Shown piece by piece: positions 6,160 through 10,624 of a DNA stretch of 10,624 nt (positions are counted from its first letter, which is position 1; every line of letters starts with the position of its first letter). Origin of the DNA: Clostridia bacterium (GTDB lineage Bacteria; Bacillota; Clostridia; Oscillospirales; CAG-272); NCBI GenBank assembly GCA_017518025.1, contig JAFWWR010000098.1, forward strand, positions 1 to 10,624. Direction: 5' to 3'. The notes beneath the pieces are model-generated. The model was not told the origin of the DNA. It was given only the letters and a program-made list of their open reading frames with translations, and did not search any database. Made by a program: the position numbers and the translations under genes.

Positions 6160-6339
6160 GAAATCCACCCTTTCAGGGTGGGTGAAATCGCCTGCGGCGG
6201 TGAAATTGCCCTGTGGACAGTGAAATCCGCCTCGACGGCGGGTGGGTGGATTTCATTTCACCGAATGCGTAAGCGTTCGATTTCACCTGAGGGCGAAGCC
6301 CGAAGATTTCACCTTTTGCCACAAGGCAAAAGATTTCAC
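6160..6339. repeat. Array of seven small hairpins spaced by TGAAAT / ATTTCA
   Basis: Four GAAAT units (starting 6160, 6184, 6202, 6222) face right, and five ATTTCA units (6250, 6255, 6280, 6306, 6333) face left. Between them sit small stem-loops: CCACCC/GGGTGG (6165-6181), CGCC/GGCG (6189-6199), a degenerate one at 6207-6220, CCGCC/GGCGG (6227-6241), CGAATGC/GCGTTCG (6262-6279), GGGC/GCCC (6291-6301) and CTTTTGCC/GGCAAAAG (6313-6332). At the switch point the unit 6221-6231 pairs with 6245-6255 (11 pairs, one G-T wobble), forming a larger central hairpin. Confidence 0.85.
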
Positions 6340-6391
6340 TTTTTTCGACGTTTGGCACACAAATGTCCTGCTTGCGGTGATATGCGACGAA

Positions 6392-6440
6392 AAAACCGGC
6401 TGAAATAAGGACTTCATTGTCCTTACCTCAGCTGGTTTTT
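6392..6440. terminator. Bidirectional terminator-like hairpin inside the element
   Basis: AAAACCGGCTGA (6392-6403) pairs with TCAGCTGGTTTT (6428-6439), twelve pairs with one G-U wobble. It encloses a second stem, TAAGGAC (6406-6412) with GTCCTTA (6419-6425). T-runs follow on the plus strand (6436-6440) and, as A6 at 6390-6395, on the minus strand. It could stop transcription from both the dehydrogenase and the alpha-galactosidase. TTTTTTCG (6340-6347) can alternatively pair with CGAAAAAA (6388-6395). Confidence 0.75.
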
Positions 6441-6443
6441 ATT

Positions 6444-6483
6444 GACTGTCCTTTAGAGCACCACGCCTCGGGCCCGCCCTTTT
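6444..6483 (-). repeat. Right terminal inverted repeat
   Basis: This is the inverted partner of 6114-6153, with the same 12 + 14 + 14 layout in reverse. The middle block (6458-6471) differs from the left copy and lacks its hairpin. It ends 20 bases before the stop codon of the minus-strand alpha-galactosidase gene. Confidence 0.8.
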
Positions 6484-6503
6484 GAAGTGTCGGATACGCC
6501 GCG

Positions 6504-8666
6504 TCATTCCGCGATCAGGTGTACCTTGCAGCTTTCGCCGTCGTCCCACGGATTGCCGGTCATTTCAAGTCCCGCGTACATCAGCAGGGCGCCGGAATAC
6601 TTCTCTCCGGTCTCCTCCACCGTGTAGATGGCGTCGGGGCGGAGCCCCTGCAGCTTCAGGTGGAGAAGAGTCTCCTCCTGCCGGAGCGTGCGGACCAGCG
6701 TCACCAGCGCCTCCCGCTTGTCCCGGGAAACGAAGGACCACGCGCATACGAATGGGTCGTCCCAGGGACAGATCAGCCGGAAAAGGTCGCCGCCGCGGAT
6801 GAGGTCGTAGTATTTGTGATATTCCGCGATCTGCTCTTTTACGATCTCCCGGTCCCCGTCGCTGAGCTTGTTCGGGTCGAGCTCGTACCCGAAGGTGCCC
6901 CACAGGGCCACGTCTCCCTTGGTGCGGTACCCGGTCCGGGTGCAGGCGGAGACGTGCGCGCCCACCGAGGACGCCGGATAGCACAGGGACGTGCCGAACT
7001 GGATGTTCAGCCGCTCGATGGGGTCGGTGTTGTCGCTCGCCCAGATCTGGGGCGAATAGTAGAGCATGCCCGGGTCGAAGCGTCCGCCTCCGCCGGAGCA
7101 GTTCTCGAACAGAAGATCCGGGAACTCGCGGATCAGGCGGTCCTGCAGCTCGTAGGTCCCCAGCACGAAGCGGTGGAAGAACTCGCCCTGCCGCTCCGCG
7201 GGGAGGGTGGCGGAGGCCGCCTCGCTGATATTGCGGTTGAAATCCCATTTCACGTAGTCGATGGGATAGCGGCCCATGACGGCGCGGATCTGCCCGAACA
7301 CGTTCTCCCGCACGTCCTCACGCGACACGTCCAGCACGTACTGATGGCGCGCGATGGACGGAGTCCGTCCCGGCACGTGTACGCACCAGTCCGGGTGTTC
7401 GCGGTAAAGCTCGCTGTCGGGGGAGATCATCTCCGGCTCGTACCAGATGCCGAATTTCAGCCCCATGCCGTGGACGGTGTCGATCAGCCGGCCGAGGTCG
7501 AGCTTGTCCTCGTTGACGAACCAGTCCCCGAGACTGCTTTTGTCGTTGTTGCGCTTGCCGAACCAGCCGTCGTCCATGACGAGCATCCCGATCCCCAGCT
7601 CCTTCGCGCGTGCCGCGAAAGAGATCAGCTTTTCGGTGTCGAAGTCGAAATACGCCGCCTCCCAGCTGTTGATCAGCAGGGGGCGTTTTTCCGTTTTCCA
7701 TCTGCCGCGTATCAGGTGTTCGCCGTAGCAGCGGTGGAAAACGCGGCTCATGCCGCCGAGCCCCTCCGCGGAAAAGACGTGGACCGCCTCGGGGGTGACA
7801 AAGCTCTCGCCGGGGGCGAGGGCCCAGCAGAAGTCGGTGGGCTCGATCCCCATGACGACGCGGGTCGTCGCGTTGTGATCCACCTCGGCGGTCAGCGTGA
7901 AGTTACCGCTGTAGACGAGGTTGAATCCGTAGACTTCGCCGGTCGTTTCCGTCGCTCCGGTCTCCGCCAGGGCGGCGAAGGGGTTCTGGTTGTGGGACGA
8001 GGAGCCGCGCTTGCTGCGGATCCCCTGCAGCCCGTGGGCGAGAGGTCTGCGCTCAAACTGCCTCTCCTTGGCGTGCCTGCCCCAAAGGGTTATCAGGTCG
8101 TATTTCATTGAGGGAAGATCCACGCAGGAGCTCAGGGCGCGCTCCAGCTTCACGGGCAACTCTCCCCGGTTCGTCAGCCGGACGTGCTTTGAGATCGCGT
8201 CGCAGTCGTTGAATACCGTATATACCAGCACGGCCTCCACGCCGGTATAGGGGTCGCGCATCGTCACCTCCAGCGTATCGCACAGCGAGTCGTCGGCGGC
8301 GTAAAGATGGGGCAGACCGGGCAGGTCCGGTTTGCCGGGGAACACCCGGTGCGAGACGTACCGCATATCCGTTACGCTGTTGCCGTCGGCGCATCTGACG
8401 GAGAGGGCGGAGACGCGGAAATCGCCGCGGCCGTTCGTCGGGTACTCCATGGGAGAGGCGTCCTGCGAAAAATGGGGGTATTCGGGGTCGCTCGGGCTGA
8501 ACGACGCGCTGGGCAGCCTGTTCGAGAGGGACCAGAGGTCGTCGTCCGGCAGGCGGCGGCCGTAGTAGAGATTCAGCAGGAATCCGCCGTCGAGGACGCC
8601 GAGCACGTAGGAGGTGTGCGGCGTGTCGAGCTTTATCGTGCGGATCGGTTCGTTATACGTGATCAT
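6504..8666 (-). CDS. Alpha-galactosidase, glycoside hydrolase family 36
   Basis: This 720-residue enzyme hydrolyses terminal alpha-1,6-galactose from melibiose, raffinose, stachyose and similar plant oligosaccharides. The length matches the 720-740-residue tetrameric bacterial GH36 group. An N-terminal beta-sandwich (about 1-320) precedes the TIM barrel, which has NSWEA (333-337), MDDGWFG (364-370), GIWYEPEM (406-413), the nucleophile Asp475 in YVKWDFNR, the loop ENCSGGGGRFD (521-531) and the acid/base Asp545 in WASDNTDPIERL. A C-terminal beta domain follows (about 650-720). There is no signal peptide, so it acts in the cytoplasm on imported sugar. The ATG at 8666 is preceded by AAGGAG (8682-8677). 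No sugar transporter is visible next to it. A promoter and a possible LacI/CcpA-type operator lie upstream. The gene converges on the dehydrogenase across the inverted-repeat element. Confidence 0.96.
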   Translation of the reverse strand: MITYNEPIRTIKLDTPHTSYVLGVLDGGFLLNLYYGRRLPDDDLWSLSNRLPSASFSPSDPEYPHFSQDASPMEYPTNGRGDFRVSALSVRCADGNSVTDMRYVSHRVFPGKPDLPGLPHLYAADDSLCDTLEVTMRDPYTGVEAVLVYTVFNDCDAISKHVRLTNRGELPVKLERALSSCVDLPSMKYDLITLWGRHAKERQFERRPLAHGLQGIRSKRGSSSHNQNPFAALAETGATETTGEVYGFNLVYSGNFTLTAEVDHNATTRVVMGIEPTDFCWALAPGESFVTPEAVHVFSAEGLGGMSRVFHRCYGEHLIRGRWKTEKRPLLINSWEAAYFDFDTEKLISFAARAKELGIGMLVMDDGWFGKRNNDKSSLGDWFVNEDKLDLGRLIDTVHGMGLKFGIWYEPEMISPDSELYREHPDWCVHVPGRTPSIARHQYVLDVSREDVRENVFGQIRAVMGRYPIDYVKWDFNRNISEAASATLPAERQGEFFHRFVLGTYELQDRLIREFPDLLFENCSGGGGRFDPGMLYYSPQIWASDNTDPIERLNIQFGTSLCYPASSVGAHVSACTRTGYRTKGDVALWGTFGYELDPNKLSDGDREIVKEQIAEYHKYYDLIRGGDLFRLICPWDDPFVCAWSFVSRDKREALVTLVRTLRQEETLLHLKLQGLRPDAIYTVEETGEKYSGALLMYAGLEMTGNPWDDGESCKVHLIAE

Positions 8667-8683
8667 ATGTTACGTTCTCCTTC

Positions 8684-8697
8684 GGTAAACGTTATCG
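8684..8697. promoter_or_regulatory. Candidate LacI/CcpA-type operator in the alpha-galactosidase leader
   Basis: The 14 bases GGTAAACGTTATCG match the catabolite-responsive (cre) pattern WTGNAANCGNWNNCAW at all fixed inner positions; only the outermost T and A differ. The core is a partial palindrome centred on CG, as in LacI/GalR-family operators. It sits just downstream of the predicted alpha-galactosidase transcription start and ends next to the ribosome site, a position suited to roadblock repression. The regulator is not in the window. Confidence 0.4.
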
Positions 8698-8709
8698 GAT
8701 GTTGGAATA

Positions 8710-8738
8710 ATTATATCTCATTTTTCGCAAAAGGTAAA
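8710..8738 (-). promoter_or_regulatory. Sigma-A-type promoter of the alpha-galactosidase gene
   Basis: Read on the minus strand, TTTACC (8738-8733) and a consensus TATAAT (8715-8710) are separated by 17 bases. The predicted start is near 8703, giving a leader of about 37 bases. Confidence 0.75.
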
Positions 8739-8759
8739 GAGCGCAGAGGCGGTTTTTGC

Positions 8760-8788
8760 TTGACTTTCGGACGCCGTTTTGATAAGAT
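8760..8788 (+). promoter_or_regulatory. Sigma-A-type promoter of the SLH surface protein gene
   Basis: TTGACT (8760-8765) and TAAGAT (8783-8788) are separated by 17 bases, with the predicted start near 8795 and a leader of about 28 bases. The two divergent promoters in this gap do not overlap: their -35 ends are 21 bases apart. Confidence 0.72.
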
Positions 8789-8822
8789 TTAGATGAACCC
8801 ATTTCCGGGAGGATCATATGAG

Positions 8823-10624
8823 ATGAAAAAGTTTTTGGCTCTTGTCCTGTCAGTAATAATGCTCTCCGGCGCGGCGGTCTCGGTCATGGCCGACGAATCG
8901 CCGTTCACGGACGTGAAAACGTCCCGGTGGAGCTATGATGCGATACGGTACGCCGTCGATAAAGTATACATGAACGGCGTGGGAGGCGGAAAGTTCGACC
9001 CGGCGGGGCCGATGACCCGGGGTATGGTCGTGACGGTAGTTTACAGACGGGAGGGGTCGCCCGAAGTGACGTTCCGCGGCGACTTCACCGACGTCAGGGC
9101 GGGAAAATACTACTCCGACGCTGTTATCTGGGCGAAAGACGAGGGCGTGGTGAACGGCATCACCGAAACCACCTTCGAGCCGGACGGAAAGATCACCCGC
9201 GAACAGCTGGCGACTATGCTGTCGCGTTTTTCGGAGAGATGTCCCGTCTCCGTGCCGGAACGGGCGGATCTGTCGGGCTATCCGGACGCCGACAAGATCC
9301 ACAGTTACGCAAAAGACGCCCTCGGCTGGGCGAATGAGGCGAATCTCATCAAGGGAATGAGCGACGGCACGCTGTCGCCGAGAGGCAACGCCACAAGAGA
9401 GCAGTTCGCCGCGATACTGAAGAGATTCGACGACACTTTTACACTTGTCTATAATGAGCCGGTCCAGAGAAGTCACTACACCGAGCCGGAATATCCGCTC
9501 GTCGACGACGCCGACGTGTACGTGGCGACGGACGGCGACGACTCAAACCCCGGCACTTTTGATAAGCCGGTCGCCACTTTCAACCGCGCGGTGGAGCTCG
9601 TCCGCGAGATAAAGGCGGCCAAAACGAGCGGCGATATCGTGGTGGCGTTCAAAGCCGGCGATTACGGGCCCCTGTCCGTGACCCTCGCCGCGGAGGACTC
9701 CGGCGCCGAAAATCAGCGTATCGTCTACTGCAAGTACGGCGACGGCGACGTGATCTTCAACAACGGATTCGACGTCAGCGAGGACGAGTTCCGCCCGCTG
9801 GGCGAGGAAGATAAGGAACTGTTTCCCTCAAAAAACGCCGATAAGATCAAAAAAGCCGATATTTCAGGGAAGCTGAAGGATTACGACCCGGGGAAATGCA
9901 TGATAATATCGGAGACCGGCGCCATGAACGTCGCGCGCTTCCCGAACGTCTACCCCGACGGCAGCGATAACCTCGTGCAGGCGGGGGTCGCGTACGATCA
10001 CGAACATATACACGTGACCCATACTCTTTTCAAAAACAGGATCAAAAAGTATCACAGCGTCGACGGCCTGATCCTTTACGGGTATATCGCCGCCGGGTGG
10101 TACAAGGATATGCTCGAAACGGACGGGTATACCGTTGAAGGGGAGGACGAAGATTTCGTCTTCTACCTGCCGCACCCCGAAAACGTTTACTGGGGATACG
10201 GACCGCAGCTCGGAGAGGGCTTCGCCACCGATTACTTCCAGATGGCGATCCTTAACGTATCCGACGAGCTTGACGCCCCCGGTGAATTCTGGATCGACGA
10301 GGAGAACGGAACGTTTTACGTTTACGAGCCGTCGGGGGATTACAGTTTCCCCGCGGGGAGCGGGATGATCACGATGGGAAAAGTGCGCAATATCACTTTT
10401 CTCGGACTTGATTTCAAAAATTCCGAGGACTATATCATAAGCGCGGTCGAGCATCCCCGCGATCTGACGATCGACAGATGTACTTTCACGGGATGCGCCG
10501 CGCAGAACATGATCGACGTCCGGGGAAAGGAACGCGGTGTGCCTCTTGATCTGCTCGTCACCGGATGCTCCTTCTCCACCTGCGCGTGCACGGCGCTCTG
10601 GGTCGATTCCGTAAACATGGACGA
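8823..10624 (+). CDS. Secreted SLH-domain / right-handed beta-helix surface protein (3'-truncated by window edge)
   Basis: The frame is open from ATG 8823 to the window end, 600 complete codons without a stop. A signal peptide (MKKFLALVLSVIMLSGAAVSVMA, cleavage likely after Ala23) is followed by three S-layer homology domains at about 28-76, 88-136 and 151-202. Each has the F/Y-x-D-V-type start and a TR-x-x motif (TRGM 65, TREQ 125, TREQ 191). SLH domains anchor proteins to pyruvylated secondary cell-wall polymer. From about residue 231 comes DVYVATDGDDSNPGTFDKPVATF, the usual opening of right-handed parallel beta-helix proteins, many of which bind or cleave polysaccharides. Later parts (NITFLGLDFKNS, LTIDRCTFTGC, LLVTGCSFSTCACTALWV) look like helix coils. 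Catalytic residues cannot be identified. GGGAGG (8807-8812) supports the start; an earlier ATG (8818) gives only Met-Arg-stop. Anchored glycan degradation is plausible but inferred. Confidence 0.9.
   Translation, partial: MKKFLALVLSVIMLSGAAVSVMADESPFTDVKTSRWSYDAIRYAVDKVYMNGVGGGKFDPAGPMTRGMVVTVVYRREGSPEVTFRGDFTDVRAGKYYSDAVIWAKDEGVVNGITETTFEPDGKITREQLATMLSRFSERCPVSVPERADLSGYPDADKIHSYAKDALGWANEANLIKGMSDGTLSPRGNATREQFAAILKRFDDTFTLVYNEPVQRSHYTEPEYPLVDDADVYVATDGDDSNPGTFDKPVATFNRAVELVREIKAAKTSGDIVVAFKAGDYGPLSVTLAAEDSGAENQRIVYCKYGDGDVIFNNGFDVSEDEFRPLGEEDKELFPSKNADKIKKADISGKLKDYDPGKCMIISETGAMNVARFPNVYPDGSDNLVQAGVAYDHEHIHVTHTLFKNRIKKYHSVDGLILYGYIAAGWYKDMLETDGYTVEGEDEDFVFYLPHPENVYWGYGPQLGEGFATDYFQMAILNVSDELDAPGEFWIDEENGTFYVYEPSGDYSFPAGSGMITMGKVRNITFLGLDFKNSEDYIISAVEHPRDLTIDRCTFTGCAAQNMIDVRGKERGVPLDLLVTGCSFSTCACTALWVDSVNMD

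Larger units (their letters stand above)
6114..6483. mobile_element. MITE-like structured element with 40-bp terminal inverted repeats
   Basis: The 370-base segment fills the gap between two converging genes. The left end (6114-6153) and the right end (6444-6483) are inverted copies of each other: twelve outer bases identical (AAAAGGGCGGGC), fourteen middle bases largely different, and fourteen inner bases identical (TCTAAAGGACAGTC). Inside are a hairpin array and a long terminator-like hairpin, described separately. There is no credible coding sequence: the only long frame, 6178-6408, is low-complexity repeat translation without a good ribosome site. No clear target-site duplication is visible at the borders, so mobility is inferred from the inverted-repeat architecture and small size alone. 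Alternatively it could be a resident intergenic repeat family acting as a terminator or structured RNA. Confidence 0.65.

Noticed and set aside
6160..6339. Possible CRISPR array, because of the repeated short motif with variable intervals
   Set aside because: The conserved part is only 6-8 bases, the orientation flips in the middle, and the intervals are self-complementary hairpins of 18-27 bases rather than spacers. No cas gene is present.
6178..6408. 76-residue open frame across the inverted-repeat element
   Set aside because: It translates the hairpin array, has biased low-complexity content, no convincing ribosome site and no resemblance to a protein; it is a by-product of the repeats.
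6519..8111. Long plus-strand open frame of 530 codons inside the alpha-galactosidase gene
   Set aside because: It is the antisense shadow of a GC-rich gene whose minus-strand product has all GH36 catalytic motifs.
9864..10454. Minus-strand open frame of 196 codons inside the SLH/beta-helix gene
   Set aside because: It is a shadow of the plus-strand gene, which has a signal peptide, SLH domains, promoter and ribosome site.

Overview
The window looks like a chromosomal segment of a GC-rich, strictly anaerobic, gut-type Clostridia (Bacillota). The evidence is strong GGAGG-type ribosome binding sites, sigma-A-like promoters (one with an extended -10), a secreted protein with three S-layer homology domains, a rubredoxin domain, a D-lactate dehydrogenase and a GH36 alpha-galactosidase. 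The family-level placement is inference. The window starts inside one gene and ends inside another.

Positions 1-2990 hold a tight same-strand operon. It encodes a glutathione peroxidase (5' end missing), a flavin reductase-like FMN-binding protein, a seven-helix membrane protein of unknown role that overlaps it by 4 bases, a 60-residue winged-helix protein, and a metallo-beta-lactamase-fold hydrolase fused directly to a C-terminal rubredoxin. A rho-independent terminator closes it. The content suggests peroxide/oxygen defence or redox chemistry.

Positions 2989-6089 hold three more plus-strand genes: an EamA/DMT-type transporter, an SGNH-hydrolase-like lipoprotein whose GDS motif reads CDS, and a D-lactate dehydrogenase with a cysteine-rich tail. 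The first two have nearly identical promoter cores. The dehydrogenase has an 8-bp perfect hairpin just upstream of its ribosome binding site.

Positions 6090-6503 lie between the converging dehydrogenase and alpha-galactosidase genes. They contain the most unusual object in the window: a roughly 370-bp non-coding element with 40-bp imperfect terminal inverted repeats. Inside is an array of seven small hairpins separated by TGAAAT on the left half and its complement ATTTCA on the right half. A long hairpin with T-runs on both strands follows and could terminate transcription in both directions. It resembles a miniature inverted-repeat element (MITE-like) with elaborate RNA or cruciform structure.

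Positions 6504-10624 hold the minus-strand GH36 alpha-galactosidase and, divergently, the start of a large secreted SLH/beta-helix surface protein that runs off the window. Their 156-bp intergenic region contains a well-formed promoter for each direction and a candidate LacI/CcpA-type operator in the alpha-galactosidase leader. This arrangement fits a sugar-regulated galactoside enzyme.
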